The notes beneath the pieces were generated by a model. It did not search any database and had not been told where the DNA came from. It saw only the letters and a program-made list of their open reading frames with translations. Made by a program: the position numbers and the translations under genes. This document shows positions 16,878-28,673 of a DNA stretch of 64,000 nucleotides, piece after piece. Numbering within the stretch: the stretch's first letter is position 1; every line of letters starts with the position of its first letter. Origin of the DNA: Affinibrenneria salicis (GTDB lineage Bacteria > Pseudomonadota > Gammaproteobacteria > Enterobacterales > Enterobacteriaceae); contig NZ_VYKJ01000006.1 in the NCBI RefSeq assembly GCF_008710095.1, positions 124,001 to 188,000 on the forward strand, written 5' to 3'.

Positions 16878-17882
16878 TTAGCTGCCCAGAGTGGCGACCA
16901 TCACGGCTTTAATCGTGTGCATGCGGTTTTCCGCCTGATCGAAGACGATGCTGTGCGTGGATTCGAACACCTCGTCGGTCACCTCCATTCCGCCGTGCAA
17001 ACCGAACTGTTCGGCCATCTGTTTGCCTAGTTTGGTCTGGTCGTCATGGAAGGCGGGCAGGCAGTGCAGGAATTTCACCTGCGGGTTGCCGGTGGCCGCA
17101 ATCATCGCCTGATTGACCTGATAAGGTTTCAGCAGCGTAATCCGTTCCTGCCAGACTTCCTTTGCTTCGCCCATGGAAACCCACACGTCGGTATAGATGA
17201 AATCCACGCCCTGCACGCCGCTGGCGATATCATCGGTCAGCGTGATGCGCCCGCCGGTTTTGGCGGCGGCGGCCTGACATTCGGCAACCAGTCCGGCATC
17301 CGGCCAGCAGGCCCGCGGCGCCACCAGGCGCAGATCCAGACCGGTCAGCGCGGCGGCTTCCAGCATGGTGTTGCCCATGTTGTTGCGCGCATCGCCGGCA
17401 TAGGCCAGTTTCATGCCGGCCAGCGGTTTGCCCGGCAAGTGCTCCTGCATTGTCAGCAGATCGGCGAGCAACTGGGTGGGGTGGAATTCGTCGGTCAGGC
17501 CGTTCCAGACCGGCACGCCGGAATACTGCGCCAGCGTTTCGACAATCTGCTGGCCGTAGCCGCGATACTGGATGGCGTCATACATGCGGCCCAGCACGCG
17601 GGCGGTATCTTTGATCGATTCTTTGTGGCCGATCTGGCTGCCGCTCGGAGCAAGATAGGTGACCTGAGCGCCCTGATCGTAGGCAGCAACTTCGAAAGAG
17701 CAACGAGTGCGGGTCGAATCTTTTTCGAAGATGAGTGCGATGTTTTTGCCCTGCAGGCGGCGGTTTTCCACACCGTTTTTTTTATCGGCTTTTAATCTTG
17801 CGGAAAGGGCGAGCAGTTCGGCGATCTCTGCGGGGGTAAAATCCATTAATCTTAAAAAGTGTTTTTTATAGAACGGGTTCAT
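16878..17882 (-). CDS. argF: Ornithine carbamoyltransferase
   Basis: A 334-residue ornithine transcarbamoylase (argI in the E. coli K-12 position). It makes citrulline from ornithine and carbamoyl phosphate in arginine synthesis. S56-T-R-T-R60 ([12 protein letters not shown]), [15 protein letters not shown] and [10 protein letters not shown] carry the substrate sites. The start at ATG 17882 gives [12 protein letters not shown]; longer frames run through the promoter. A double ARG box overlaps the promoter, so ArgR with arginine should repress it. Nothing is truncated. Confidence 0.96.
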   Translation of the reverse strand: MNPFYKKHFLRLMDFTPAEIAELLALSARLKADKKNGVENRRLQGKNIALIFEKDSTRTRCSFEVAAYDQGAQVTYLAPSGSQIGHKESIKDTARVLGRMYDAIQYRGYGQQIVETLAQYSGVPVWNGLTDEFHPTQLLADLLTMQEHLPGKPLAGMKLAYAGDARNNMGNTMLEAAALTGLDLRLVAPRACWPDAGLVAECQAAAAKTGGRITLTDDIASGVQGVDFIYTDVWVSMGEAKEVWQERITLLKPYQVNQAMIAATGNPQVKFLHCLPAFHDDQTKLGKQMAEQFGLHGGMEVTDEVFESTHSIVFDQAENRMHTIKAVMVATLGS

Positions 17883-17913
17883 TATGCCTGTCTCCATGTG
17901 GCTCAACGCCATG

Positions 17914-17953
17914 GTTGAATTAAAATTCACTTTATATGTGTAATTATTCAATT
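17914..17953 (-). promoter_or_regulatory. Tandem ARG boxes (ArgR operator) of argF
   Basis: On the minus strand TTGAATAATTACACATA is followed by AGTGAATTTTAATTCAAC, two adjacent 18-bp ARG boxes that closely resemble the E. coli argI/argF operator. They start 32 bp before the argF ATG. Confidence 0.9.
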
Positions 17954-18042
17954 TCAAGTGCGGAAATAAAACTTTGTGGTGGAGCACGCCCCGGCGCTGT
18001 GGGACAATGAGCGAAATCACGCCGAATGACGAGGACAGAGGC

Positions 18043-18468
18043 ATGGCAAACAAAGCATTGCTGGAAGAACAACGAGAAGAAACTCGCCTGATCATCGAGG
18101 AATTGCTGGAGGATGGCAGCGATCCCGATGCGCTGTATACCATTGAGCATCACTTTTCGGCGGAAAAATTCGATCAGCTGGAAAAGGCGGCGGTTGAGGC
18201 ATTCCGGCTGGGTTATGAAGTGACCGATGCCGAAGAGCTGGAGGTTGAGGACGGCGTGCTGCTGATGTGTTGCGATGCGATCAGCGAAGTCTCGCTCAAC
18301 GCTGAACTGATTGACGCCCAGGTGGAGCAATTGCTGACGCTGGCCGAACGTCACGGCGTGAACTATGACGGCTGGGGCACCTACTTCGAAGATCCCGACG
18401 GCGAGGAAGAGGAAGAAGAGGGCGACGATGAGCTTTACGACGAGGACGACGACGGTAAACGCCATTAA
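18043..18468 (+). CDS. rraB: Ribonuclease E inhibitor RraB
   Basis: A 141-residue acidic protein starting [20 protein letters not shown] at ATG 18043; a longer frame from 17974 runs through untranslated sequence. The body ([29 protein letters not shown]) and the acidic tail [17 protein letters not shown] are typical of RraB (YjgD). It binds the C-terminal scaffold of RNase E and changes degradosome composition and mRNA decay. It is divergent from argF, as in E. coli. Confidence 0.95.
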   Translation: MANKALLEEQREETRLIIEELLEDGSDPDALYTIEHHFSAEKFDQLEKAAVEAFRLGYEVTDAEELEVEDGVLLMCCDAISEVSLNAELIDAQVEQLLTLAERHGVNYDGWGTYFEDPDGEEEEEEGDDELYDEDDDGKRH

Positions 18469-18480
18469 TGAATAACGCTG

Positions 18481-18514
18481 CGGGCCGACGGGCGCGTTAT
18501 CGCGCGTCGGCCCG
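18481..18514. terminator. Strong hairpin between rraB and yjgM
   Basis: CGGGCCGACG pairs perfectly with CGTCGGCCCG across a 14-base loop that can pair further. It lies between the convergent rraB and yjgM genes and can end both transcripts, although the T run is poor. Confidence 0.7.
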
Positions 18515-18522
18515 ACGCCGGA

Positions 18523-19026
18523 TTACAGCATTTTCAGCATGGTGACTTCACAGTCGGAATGTCCGGTGTTGCCCATCGCATGGGGAATCGGTTCGAACCC
18601 CAGTTTGTGGTATAGCGCGATGGCGCTGGTCAGGTGACCGGTTGTTTCCAGGTAACAGCGGCGGAAGCCGCGCTGGCGGGCGAAATCGAACGCCCTCAGC
18701 GCCAGCTGATGAGCCAGACCTTTGCCGCGCAGCACTGGCAGGAAATACATCTTTTGCAGTTCGCACACATCGCTCTCGCCATCCTGCAACGGGGCAATGC
18801 CGCCGCCGCCGGCGATCTCGCCATCATATTCAATCACCCAGTACGCGCTGTTCGGCTGACTGTATAGCTGAAAGAGCCGGTCCAGATTAGGATCGGAAAC
18901 GGTGTAGCCTTTATCCGCGCTCAGGCCGAATTCCCCGGAGACCCGCCGGATCACGCCGGCAATCGCCGCATTATCCTGTCCGGCAATCGGGCGAATTGTT
19001 ACACTGGCGGGGGCGGTGGTAGTCAT
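18523..19026 (-). CDS. yjgM: GNAT family N-acetyltransferase YjgM
   Basis: A 167-residue GNAT acetyltransferase, the same length as E. coli YjgM when ATG 19026 is used ([20 protein letters not shown]). The acetyl-CoA binding motif appears as [20 protein letters not shown], followed by the [12 protein letters not shown]-terminal strand. It transfers an acetyl group to a small substrate; the substrate of this family is not firmly known. Longer frames starting at 19104 are possible but poorly supported. Confidence 0.88.
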   Translation of the reverse strand: MTTTAPASVTIRPIAGQDNAAIAGVIRRVSGEFGLSADKGYTVSDPNLDRLFQLYSQPNSAYWVIEYDGEIAGGGGIAPLQDGESDVCELQKMYFLPVLRGKGLAHQLALRAFDFARQRGFRRCYLETTGHLTSAIALYHKLGFEPIPHAMGNTGHSDCEVTMLKML

Positions 19027-19321
19027 GTCGCTTACTCGTATAGTCATCATATTTATTCTGCAGGTCAGGCCGTCTGTAATACCACTGAATTGCTGTCGAG
19101 GCAATATCGTCCCGGTTTTTCCATCGTTCTGGCGGCCTGGCGGCCGGTCCCGGCCGCACGATACACACGGATTGTTGTCCGGCGGCCATTATCGCCGGAC
19201 CGTGATAACCCGATCCCCCTTCAGGCGCTTGACGCGCCGGCTTTGTTTTCTGGGGTCTCGGCCCCGTGGCGCCGGCGTTCAAATCTCTCCCCCGAGATTG
19301 GTTTTTGCAATACCGTCGTCC

Positions 19322-19345
19322 CTCAGCCCAAATTATTTCGGATAT
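19322..19345 (+). repeat. ERIC-like right-end fragment
   Basis: CTCAGCCCAAATTATTTCGG followed by ATATA resembles the ERIC right terminus (CAACTCGAATTATTT...GTATA). No matching left end is clear within 200 bp upstream, so it may be a decayed element. Confidence 0.3.
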
Positions 19346-19535
19346 AAATGCGCGACCGCCGGATTTTACTCGCCGGATTAAATAGCCATGTTAAATAAGC
19401 GGTTATCAGGCATCCATTTGTTTTACCTGACTGTGAATATTAATTTTCATTTTTTGGCTTAATTTAGTAATAAATACGAAAATACGGCTTATTCTGTTGT
19501 TAATAACGCATTGTTCTGCTGTCGAGGGATAACGT

Positions 19536-19814
19536 TTATACTCGTCATACTTCAGGCTGCCGGTGCGCTGGCGGCGTTCAACTATGCGGCGCTTTTCCTG
19601 AGCGCGCCTCCGCGGCGCTGCCGCCAGCGGCGTGCAAATCCGCTTCCTGCGGATCGGTTGGCCGCATCGCTTGGCTGTGTAACATTATCGGCATTAATGG
19701 GCGACTTTCCGTTTTTCTGCGCAGGCCGGCCGCTGTCGGTGCGATGCGTTCCCGACTAATTTTTCACGCCTTACGGGATGAAAGAGGCGGGGCCGTTAGG
19801 ATCTATCGGATATA
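19536..19814 (+). repeat. Enlarged ERIC-like intergenic repeat, copy 1
   Basis: The left end (TATACTCGTCATACTTCAGG, then CTGCCGGTGCGCTGGC) matches the ERIC/IRU terminus. The centre differs from standard 127-bp ERIC but shares the 18-mer GCCGCCAGCGGCGTGCAA, an ATTAATG segment and a CGCAGGCC segment with the copy at 39144-39395. The right end is degenerate (CTATCGGATATA). Confidence 0.55.
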
Positions 19815-19955
19815 TTCCGCCGTGCGTTAAACATTATTTGTTGTTGTTTAAACATCATGTTTAAATAAAGCGCTTTTTACATTATACGCCCATCAGGTCG
19901 CTTAATTGGCGGCTGGAATCGGGCATTCTATGGTTCCTTTCGGGATGAAAGAGTC

Positions 19956-21146
19956 ATGTCAAACAATACTTCTCAACAGAACGTACGCCATCGTCTTCAA
20001 TTTCATGGCAAAGGCGGGGAATACTTCACTATCTGGTTAGTCAATACGCTGCTGAGCGCGATTACGCTGGGGATTTATTCGGCGTGGGCCACGGTGCGTC
20101 GTCGTCGTTATTTCTATGGTAATACCGAACTGAATGGCGATCGTTTTGATTACCACGCCGAACCGCTGCAGATCCTGAAAGGGCGCCTGCTGGTAGTTGC
20201 CGGCGTGATTGTCTTCTATATCCTGCTGGCGATATCGCCGATGCTGGGGCTGGTGCTGATGCTGGCATTTATGGCGCTGATCCCGTGGATTATCATCCGC
20301 AACTGGCGCTATAACGCGATTATGTCCAGCTACCGCGGCGTGCGCTTTAATTATCATTGCCGTACCGGTCGGGCCTACTGGGCGCTGCTGTTCTGCCCGC
20401 TGCTGCTGATTATCGGCCTGTATATCGCCGCGCTGGTTCTGGTTTTTGCCGGCAAACTGACCGGCACGAGCAGCGGCATTATCACGATGAGTGTGATTAC
20501 CGTTCTCCTGCTGATCCCGGGTTTTGCCGCCGTGAACGGCATCATCCAGGCGCTGCAAAACGATCTGTATATCAACAATATGCTATTCGGCAATATGCCG
20601 TTTAACGCGGAGTTGAAAAAATCAGCCTTTATTAAAATCGCGCTGATTAGCATTTTAATTTTCTTACCGTTCTTGATCGGCGCCATGTTTTTGATTGGTT
20701 CGTTCATTTCCGGCATCGTCATGGCGGGAATGATGGGCGACTCTTCCGATGCGATGGTGCAGTCGCTGCTGTTGAGCAACGTAATGAACCTGTTCCTGAT
20801 GGTGGTGGTTCTGCTGATCGGTACGCTGTTCGCCAGCAGCTACCAGGTGGTGGCTCTGCGCAACTATCTGTTTAATCAGACGCAGCTGAAGGGCGGTATT
20901 AAGCTGCATTCCTCAATGCAGACACTGCCCTATATGGGCCTGCTGATCACCAACAGCCTGATCACCATATTCTCAATGGGCTTCGCCGCACCGGTGGCGG
21001 AAGTGCGCCATGCGCGCTACCTGGCGAACGCTACGGAGGTCGAAGGCGATCTTTCTCTGATCGGCGTGCAGGCGCACACCGATACGGCGAAGAGCGCGCT
21101 GGCGGAGGAAGTGGTGCAGGCCTTCGATTTGGGCACCGGCTTCTGA
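19956..21146 (+). CDS. yjgN: YjgN family membrane protein (DUF898)
   Basis: A 396-residue polytopic inner-membrane protein. It opens with the family signature LQFHGKGGEYFTIWLVNTLL and ITLGIYSAWATVRRRRYFYG, and has about seven hydrophobic segments, a middle NDLYINNMLFGNMPFN repeat of the N-terminal theme, and a soluble tail. Function is unknown. GGATGAAAGAG stands before the ATG. An M48 peptidase gene follows 10 bp downstream, and the pair is conserved, which suggests that the peptidase processes or regulates something with YjgN. The position next to yjgM and valS matches E. coli. Confidence 0.9.
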   Translation: MSNNTSQQNVRHRLQFHGKGGEYFTIWLVNTLLSAITLGIYSAWATVRRRRYFYGNTELNGDRFDYHAEPLQILKGRLLVVAGVIVFYILLAISPMLGLVLMLAFMALIPWIIIRNWRYNAIMSSYRGVRFNYHCRTGRAYWALLFCPLLLIIGLYIAALVLVFAGKLTGTSSGIITMSVITVLLLIPGFAAVNGIIQALQNDLYINNMLFGNMPFNAELKKSAFIKIALISILIFLPFLIGAMFLIGSFISGIVMAGMMGDSSDAMVQSLLLSNVMNLFLMVVVLLIGTLFASSYQVVALRNYLFNQTQLKGGIKLHSSMQTLPYMGLLITNSLITIFSMGFAAPVAEVRHARYLANATEVEGDLSLIGVQAHTDTAKSALAEEVVQAFDLGTGF

Positions 21147-21156
21147 GCCCGCGTCT

Positions 21157-22215
21157 GTGATCCTCGAGGGGCACTATCAACTCCCCGGTCAGGCCGCCCG
21201 CGAGGCGGCCCGCATACTGCTGAATGACCACGGTGAGGGGATAACGCTGCAAACGGTCGGTGGAAACCGACTGTTTTCTTTGCCGCAGGTTGTCGTTTCC
21301 GACGCGCTTGGCTCTATTCCCCTGACGCTGACTTTCCCCGACGGCGGCCGTTTCGTTCCGCTCGAAGACGCGCTGTTCCGCCAATGGTTGTATCAGCATC
21401 GCGCGCCGGGGTTGGTGCATCGTCTGGAGCGCCATAAGCGCGGCGTGCTGCTGACGCTGTTGATAACCGTGCTGGTCATCCTGTCGTATATCTATGTGGT
21501 ATTGCCCTGGGCGAGCAGCGAGATTGCGTTGCGTATCCCGACCGTCGCGGAGCAGCGGTTGGGTGAGCACACGCATACTTTCCTGCGGCAAAGCGGCTTC
21601 AGTGCGTCGAAATTGTCCGGGCAGCGGCAGAAAGAGGTTCAGGCGCTGTTCCGGCAGGTTATGCCGCCGCAGATGCGCCAGGATCGCACGCCGTTGACGC
21701 TGTACATAATGGCGGCGCCAATCGGGCCCAACGCCTTTATGCTGGCGGACGGTTCATTGATCGTCAGCGACGATCTGGTGAAACTGTCGAAGAATGATGA
21801 TGGCCTGGCCGCGGTGATGCTGCATGAGATGGGGCACCACGCCAGTCGTCATCCGATGCGCATGGTCGTGCGTTCGTCGCTGGTGGCGCTGACGATGATG
21901 TGGATGACCGGCGACGTTAGCGGTATCGGCGATACCCTGCTGCAGTCGGCTTCGTTTTTGCATGAAATGCAGTTTTCACGCGCGATGGAACGCGAAGCGG
22001 ACGCCTGGGCGATTGCGGAAATGCGCCGTCAGGGACGCTCGCTGGCGGAAATGGAACAAATTTATCGCGCGCTGCAGGATGATGGTTCGCACGATAAAGC
22101 GGCCGACCTGCCGGAGCTTCCCGAATGGATGAGCACGCACCCGGATATGAAGGCGCGGCTGGAAACGATCCGCGCGGCGATAGCGGAACAGCAAAGCGCC
22201 GCGGCGTCGCGTTGA
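21157..22215 (+). CDS. M48 family metallopeptidase paired with YjgN
   Basis: A 352-residue membrane-bound zinc peptidase. The zinc motif HEMGHH has H223, E224 and H227, and the third ligand is the Glu of AMEREADAW further on. One clear membrane helix lies at about 97-118 (GVLLTLLITVLVILSYIYVV). Residues 1-90 form a cytoplasmic part of unknown fold. The start is GTG 21157 with weak ribosome-site text, 10 bp after yjgN, which suggests translational coupling. M48 enzymes include HtpX and BepA, which clear damaged membrane or outer-membrane proteins; the substrate here is unknown. Confidence 0.85.
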   Translation: MILEGHYQLPGQAAREAARILLNDHGEGITLQTVGGNRLFSLPQVVVSDALGSIPLTLTFPDGGRFVPLEDALFRQWLYQHRAPGLVHRLERHKRGVLLTLLITVLVILSYIYVVLPWASSEIALRIPTVAEQRLGEHTHTFLRQSGFSASKLSGQRQKEVQALFRQVMPPQMRQDRTPLTLYIMAAPIGPNAFMLADGSLIVSDDLVKLSKNDDGLAAVMLHEMGHHASRHPMRMVVRSSLVALTMMWMTGDVSGIGDTLLQSASFLHEMQFSRAMEREADAWAIAEMRRQGRSLAEMEQIYRALQDDGSHDKAADLPELPEWMSTHPDMKARLETIRAAIAEQQSAAASR

Positions 22216-22307
22216 CCCGGTTTATACGATCGCGCCGCCAGTGATTGCGCGCAGGCGGATGGTCATAGCGGGTCTGCAAACGTCATACCCGGTCGGCAAA
22301 TAAAAAC

Positions 22308-22336
22308 GCCCTGCCGTTCACTGTCGGCAGGGCTTT
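22308..22336. terminator. Rho-independent terminator after the M48 gene / valS
   Basis: GCCCTGCCG and CGGCAGGGC form a stem followed by seven T on the plus strand and preceded by an A-rich run, so it can serve both converging units. Confidence 0.85.
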
Positions 22337-22364
22337 TTTTATCGGCTGAAACTAAAGCGCGACG

Positions 22365-25220
22365 TTACAGCGCGGCAATCGTGGCCTGCTGTTCCAGCAG
22401 ACGAGCTTTCGCCACGGCGTAGCCGTCCAGTTTCTCTCTCTCTTTCGCCACCACCGCTTCCGGCGCGCGCGCCACGAAACCTTCGTTGGCCAGCTTGCTT
22501 TCGATACGGCCGATTTCCGTTTCGATCTTCGCCACCTCTTTCGCCAGCCGTTCCAGTTCGGCCGCCTTATCGATCAGGCCGGCCATCGGGATCAGCAGTT
22601 CGGCGCCGTCCAGCAGGCGGGTCACCGAAACCGGGCCTTTATCGCCTTCGGCCAGCAGCGTGATATCGCTCAGACGCGCCAGCGTCTGGATAAAGCCGCG
22701 GTTCTCTTCCACCCGGCGCTGCGCATCGGCGCCGGCGCCGCGCAGCAGCACGTCCAGCGGTTTGCCCGGCGCAATGTTCATTTCGGCGCGGATGTTGCGC
22801 ACCGCGATGACCGCCTGCTTAATCCACTCTACGTCTGCCAGCGCGCTGTCATCCACATGCGCGGCGTCGTAAGCGGGGAACGGCTGCAGCATGATGGTGT
22901 CGGCGTCGATGCCGGCCAGCACTTTGACGCGCTGCCAGATGGTTTCCGTAATAAACGGAATGATCGGGTGCGCCAGACGCAGCAGAGCTTCCAGCACCCG
23001 CACCAGCGTATGGCGGGTGCCGCGCAGTTCCGCTTCCGTCCCGCCGTTCATCACCGGTTTGGCCAGCTCCAGATACCAGTCGCAGAACTGATTCCAGGTG
23101 AACTCGTACAGAATATTGGCGGCGATGTCGAAACGATAGCCGTCCAGCGCCTCGCGATAAGCTTTCACCGTGCGGTTGAACTCGGCCAGAATCCAGCGAT
23201 CGGCCAGCGATAGCTCCTGCTCGCCGCCGTTAAATCCGCAGTCCTGCCCCTCGGTGTTCATCAGCACGAATCGGCTGGCGTTCCACAGCTTGTTGCAGAA
23301 GTTGCGGTAGCCTTCCAGACGTTTCATATCCCAGTTGATGTCGCGCCCGGTGGAGGCCAGCGCGGCCAGGGTGAAACGCAGCGCATCAGTGCCGTGCGGC
23401 TCAATGCCGTTCGGGAACTGTTTTTCCGTGCGCTTACGGATTTTATCCGCCAGCTGCGGCTGCATCATGTTGCCGGTGCGTTTTTCCAGCAGGTCGGGCA
23501 GGGAGATACCGTCCACCATATCCAGCGGATCGATCACGTTGCCTTTCGATTTGGACATTTTCTGCCCTTCCTCGTCGCGGATCAGACCGGTCATGTAAAC
23601 CGTGTGGAACGGCACCTGCGGTTTGCCGTTTTCATCTTTGATGAAGTGCATGGTCAGCATGATCATGCGGGCAATCCAGAAGAAGATGATGTCGAAGCCG
23701 CTGACCATCACGCTGCTGGGGTGGAAGGCTTTCAGCTCCGGCGTTTGTTCCGGCCAGCCGAGGGTTGAGAAGGTCCACAGCCCGGAAGAGAACCAGGTGT
23801 CCAGCACGTCCTCATCCTGGGTCAGGACCACGTCATCGGCCAGTTGATGTTTGCGGCGCACTTCCGCCTCATCGCGCCCGACGTACACTTTGCCCGCGGC
23901 GTCGTACCACGCGGGAATACGGTGGCCCCACCACAGCTGACGGGAGATGCACCAGTCCTGAATGTCGCGCATCCAGCTGAAGTACATGTTTTCATACTGC
24001 TTCGGCACGAACTGAATCTGGCCGTCTTCCACCGCTTCTATCGCCACTTTCGCCAGCGGCGCGGTGCGTACGTACCATTGATCGGTCAGCATCGGTTCGA
24101 TGACCACGCCGCCGCGATCGCCGTAGGGCACGGTCAGATCATGCGCTTTAATTTCTTCCAGCAGCCCCTGCTCGTCAAAGGCGGCGACCACCGCCTTACG
24201 CGCGGCGAAGCGTTCCAGACCGCGGAACTGTTCGGGAATCTCGCTGCTGTAGGCGGTGCTGGTTTCGCCGTTGGTATCAAATACCTCGGCGGCCTGGCGG
24301 ATATCGCCGTCAAAGGTCAGAATGTTGATCATCGGCAACTGATGACGCTTTCCGACCTCGTAGTCGTTGAAATCGTGCGCCGGGGTGATCTTCACGCAGC
24401 CGGTGCCTTTTTCCATATCGGCGTGCTCGTCGGCGACCACCGGAATGCGGCGATTGACCAGCGGCAGCAGCACGAACTTGCCGATCAGATCTTTATAGCG
24501 CGGGTCTTCCGGGTTAACCGCTACGCCGGTATCGCCCAGCACGGTTTCCGGCCGGGTGGTGGCGACCACCAGATAATCTTTGCCGTCGGCGGTTTTCATA
24601 CCGTCGGCCAGCGGATAGCGCAGGTGCCACATGGAGCCTTTCGACTCTCGGTTTTCCACTTCCAGATCGGAAATCGCCGTGCGCAGCTTCGGATCCCAGT
24701 TGACCAGACGTTTGCCGCGATAGATCAGATCTTCGTTATACAGCTGAACAAAAACCTCTTTTACCGCGTTGGACAGGCCTTCATCCATGGTAAAGCGTTC
24801 GCGCTCCCAGTCCACCGAATTGCCCAGACGACGCATCTGCCGGGTAATGGTGCCGCCGGATTCGGCCTTCCACTGCCAGATTTTCTCGATGAAGGCGTCG
24901 CGGCCGTAGTCGTGACGGGTTTTACCTTCTTCCGCCGCGATCTTGCGCTCCACCACCATCTGCGTGGCGATACCGGCATGGTCGCACCCGGCCTGCCACA
25001 GCGTATTTTTCCCCTGCATGCGCTGATAGCGGATCATCGTATCCATGATGGTCTGCTGGAACGCATGGCCCATGTGCAGGCTGCCGGTCACGTTCGGCGG
25101 CGGGATCATGATGCTGAAGCTTTCCTTGCTGGTATCGCCATTCGGCCTGAAATAGCCTTGTTTTTCCCAGTGCTCGTAGAGCGGCTGCTCGATATCGTGC
25201 GGATTATATTTCGTTTCCAT
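22365..25220 (-). CDS. valS: Valyl-tRNA synthetase
   Basis: A 951-residue class I synthetase that charges tRNA-Val. The HIGH motif reads [14 protein letters not shown] and the KMSKS motif [10 protein letters not shown]. The editing domain has the expected [15 protein letters not shown], and a C-terminal coiled coil ([20 protein letters not shown]) is present. I start at ATG 25220 ([20 protein letters not shown]), like E. coli; an upstream TTG would add three residues. It follows holC by 11 bp and is likely co-transcribed with it. Confidence 0.98.
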   Translation of the reverse strand: METKYNPHDIEQPLYEHWEKQGYFRPNGDTSKESFSIMIPPPNVTGSLHMGHAFQQTIMDTMIRYQRMQGKNTLWQAGCDHAGIATQMVVERKIAAEEGKTRHDYGRDAFIEKIWQWKAESGGTITRQMRRLGNSVDWERERFTMDEGLSNAVKEVFVQLYNEDLIYRGKRLVNWDPKLRTAISDLEVENRESKGSMWHLRYPLADGMKTADGKDYLVVATTRPETVLGDTGVAVNPEDPRYKDLIGKFVLLPLVNRRIPVVADEHADMEKGTGCVKITPAHDFNDYEVGKRHQLPMINILTFDGDIRQAAEVFDTNGETSTAYSSEIPEQFRGLERFAARKAVVAAFDEQGLLEEIKAHDLTVPYGDRGGVVIEPMLTDQWYVRTAPLAKVAIEAVEDGQIQFVPKQYENMYFSWMRDIQDWCISRQLWWGHRIPAWYDAAGKVYVGRDEAEVRRKHQLADDVVLTQDEDVLDTWFSSGLWTFSTLGWPEQTPELKAFHPSSVMVSGFDIIFFWIARMIMLTMHFIKDENGKPQVPFHTVYMTGLIRDEEGQKMSKSKGNVIDPLDMVDGISLPDLLEKRTGNMMQPQLADKIRKRTEKQFPNGIEPHGTDALRFTLAALASTGRDINWDMKRLEGYRNFCNKLWNASRFVLMNTEGQDCGFNGGEQELSLADRWILAEFNRTVKAYREALDGYRFDIAANILYEFTWNQFCDWYLELAKPVMNGGTEAELRGTRHTLVRVLEALLRLAHPIIPFITETIWQRVKVLAGIDADTIMLQPFPAYDAAHVDDSALADVEWIKQAVIAVRNIRAEMNIAPGKPLDVLLRGAGADAQRRVEENRGFIQTLARLSDITLLAEGDKGPVSVTRLLDGAELLIPMAGLIDKAAELERLAKEVAKIETEIGRIESKLANEGFVARAPEAVVAKEREKLDGYAVAKARLLEQQATIAAL

Positions 25221-25231
25221 TATGCTCAAAA

Positions 25232-25681
25232 TTAATGCGTTGGCGGCGTAGCCGTGGTCAATTGGAAGCCGACGCTGCGATAGGCTTTATAGCGGTCGCG
25301 CGCCAACTGTTTCAGGGAATCTTCACAGGGGACAAAGTCTATCACTTCATGGAAAGCGGTGGCAAAATCTGCAAAGGCGGGCAACAGGCTAATCAGCACG
25401 TCGCGCGTGGCGCTGCCGCGCCGCCCGGGCCAGGCCAGCTCTACCGGCGCCCCCTGGCGCGGCCCCTCGCCGGCCAGATTGTGCGGCACGAAGGCGTCGG
25501 GCGGGCGCTGCCAGAGTGCGTCATCCAGCCTGAACGCCTGCTGTTCATCCTCGCAGGCTATCAGCACCCGCTTGCCCGCCCGCCATGCGCCGGCGGCAAG
25601 ATCGCAGGACAGCGCTTCACAGGCGCTCAGTTCGCCTTCGGGCGTATTGTGCTCAAGCAGATAGAACGTTGCGTTTTTCAT
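25232..25681 (-). CDS. holC: DNA polymerase III chi subunit
   Basis: A 149-residue chi subunit ([47 protein letters not shown]). Chi joins psi in the clamp-loader complex and contacts single-strand binding protein at the fork. The order pepA-holC-valS is the conserved one. It ends 11 bp before the valS start. Confidence 0.95.
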   Translation of the reverse strand: MKNATFYLLEHNTPEGELSACEALSCDLAAGAWRAGKRVLIACEDEQQAFRLDDALWQRPPDAFVPHNLAGEGPRQGAPVELAWPGRRGSATRDVLISLLPAFADFATAFHEVIDFVPCEDSLKQLARDRYKAYRSVGFQLTTATPPTH

Positions 25682-25699
25682 TGTCCAACATGATTAATA

Positions 25700-25722
25700 A
25701 GGGCCGGAATTTCCGGCCCGAC
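25700..25722 (-). terminator. Hairpin between pepA and holC
   Basis: On the minus strand GGGCCGGAAATTCCGGCCC is followed by TTATTAATC. A second stem (CCGCGGGA...TCCCGCGG, 25736-25764) stands just before it. They probably end or attenuate pepA transcripts ahead of holC. Confidence 0.6.
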
Positions 25723-25772
25723 AGGCGGCATAAGCCGCGGGAGATGAAACGCCGTTCCCGCGGCTGGCGTGG

Positions 25773-27299
<1,527 letters not shown>

Positions 27300-27572
27300 T
27301 TAAAGACAAGGGCAGGATCAACGGATAGAATACGGCACTCCGTCATTTTTTCCCGCCGTTGCGTTAACATAACCTGTGTTAATCTTGACGACGTAGTTTT
27401 AAACCAGACTGCTCTGGCAACTCTAAGCTGGTTCTGATAGAACCGTGGGCCGCAGAATGCTGTAATGCGGCTTACCCCGCTCAGGTTGCCATAAATGAGT
27501 ATAAATGGCGAGTTAGCGAAGAAACTATCGACTTTCCTGCAAAAAGACAAGTTTTCACAGGCGTAATTAAGC

Positions 27573-28673
27573 GTGATCATCATTCGATATCTGGTACGGG
27601 AAACATTCAAGAGCCAACTGGCTATCCTATTTATCCTGTTACTGATCTTTTTCTGTCAGAAACTGGTGCGGATACTCGGCGCCGCCGTGGATGGTGATAT
27701 CCCGACAAATTTGATTTTTTCCTTGCTGGGGCTGGGCGTCGCTGAAATGGCCCAGCTGATCCTGCCTTTAAGCCTGTTTCTTGGCTTACTGATGACGCTT
27801 GGGCGTCTGTATAGCGAAAGTGAAATTACCGTCATGCATGCCTGCGGTCTCAGCAAGACGGTGCTGCTGCGCGCCGCTATGCTGCTGGCGCTGCTGACCG
27901 CGATCTTCGCCACCCTTAACGTCATGTGGTTCAGCCCCTGGTCATCGCGACATCAGGATGAGGTGCTGGCGGACGCCAGGGCCAACCCCGGCGTGGCCGC
28001 GCTGGTGGAAGGACAGTTCAAATCGGCGCAGGGCGGCAACTCGGTGCTGTTCGTCGGCAACGTTAAAGGCCAGGAGTTTCAGCACGTCTTTCTGGCGCAG
28101 CTGCGCGCCAACGGCAACGCGCGTCCCTCCGTGGTGGTGGCCGACAAAGGCCAGGTCACTCAGGGCAACGACGGCTCGCAGATCGTGACGCTTAACAAAG
28201 GCACGCGCTACGAAGGCACGGCCCTGCTGCGCGATTTCCGCATTACCGACTTCACCAACTACCAGGCGGTGATCGGCCACCAGGCCGTCTCGCTGGATAA
28301 AAACAACGTGGAACAAATGGGCATGCGCGACCTGTGGCGCAACGACACGCCGGCCGGTCGGGCTGAATTCCACTGGCGCATCACGCTGGTGGCGTCGGTA
28401 TTCCTGATGGCATTCATGGTGGTGCCGCTCAGCGTGGTCAACCCGCGTCAGGGCCGCGTGCTCAGTATGCTGCCCGCCATGCTGCTGTATCTGATTTTCT
28501 TCCTGCTGCAAAGCTCGCTGCGCTCCAATGCGGCGAAAGGGAAGCTGGATCCGCTGATCTGGATATGGGTGGTGAATATGATCTGGCTGGCAATGGCCAT
28601 CGTGCTCAATGTGTGGGATAGCGTACCGATTCGTAAAGTGCGCGCTCGTCTGACCGGAAAAGGAGCGGCTTGA
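27573..28673 (+). CDS. lptF: LPS export permease LptF
   Basis: A 366-residue inner-membrane protein starting at GTG 27573 (MIIIRYLVRETFKSQLAILF). It has three N-terminal membrane helices, a periplasmic beta-jellyroll (about 130-260) and three C-terminal helices including WRITLVASVFLMAFMVVPLS. With LptG and the LptB ATPase it extracts lipopolysaccharide from the inner membrane. Wording is close to E. coli LptF throughout. It overlaps lptG by one base. Confidence 0.97.
   Translation: MIIIRYLVRETFKSQLAILFILLLIFFCQKLVRILGAAVDGDIPTNLIFSLLGLGVAEMAQLILPLSLFLGLLMTLGRLYSESEITVMHACGLSKTVLLRAAMLLALLTAIFATLNVMWFSPWSSRHQDEVLADARANPGVAALVEGQFKSAQGGNSVLFVGNVKGQEFQHVFLAQLRANGNARPSVVVADKGQVTQGNDGSQIVTLNKGTRYEGTALLRDFRITDFTNYQAVIGHQAVSLDKNNVEQMGMRDLWRNDTPAGRAEFHWRITLVASVFLMAFMVVPLSVVNPRQGRVLSMLPAMLLYLIFFLLQSSLRSNAAKGKLDPLIWIWVVNMIWLAMAIVLNVWDSVPIRKVRARLTGKGAA

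Larger units (their letters stand above)
19027..19955. other. Long non-coding stretch between yjgM and yjgN
   Basis: About 930 bp without a supportable gene. The middle carries an ERIC-like repeat (19536-19814) and an isolated ERIC-like right end (19322-19345). The last 130 bp before yjgN are AT-rich, with repeats of TTTAAACAT type, and probably hold the yjgN promoter. Short open frames here look like chance. Confidence 0.6.

Noticed and set aside
19016..19381. Possible small gene in the yjgM-yjgN gap
   Set aside because: No ribosome site, no protein-like composition, and it overlaps ERIC-like sequence.
23844..25235. Long plus-strand open frame opposite valS
   Set aside because: It is the antisense shadow of a GC-rich essential gene; the product is histidine- and arginine-rich with no domain, and valS is certain.
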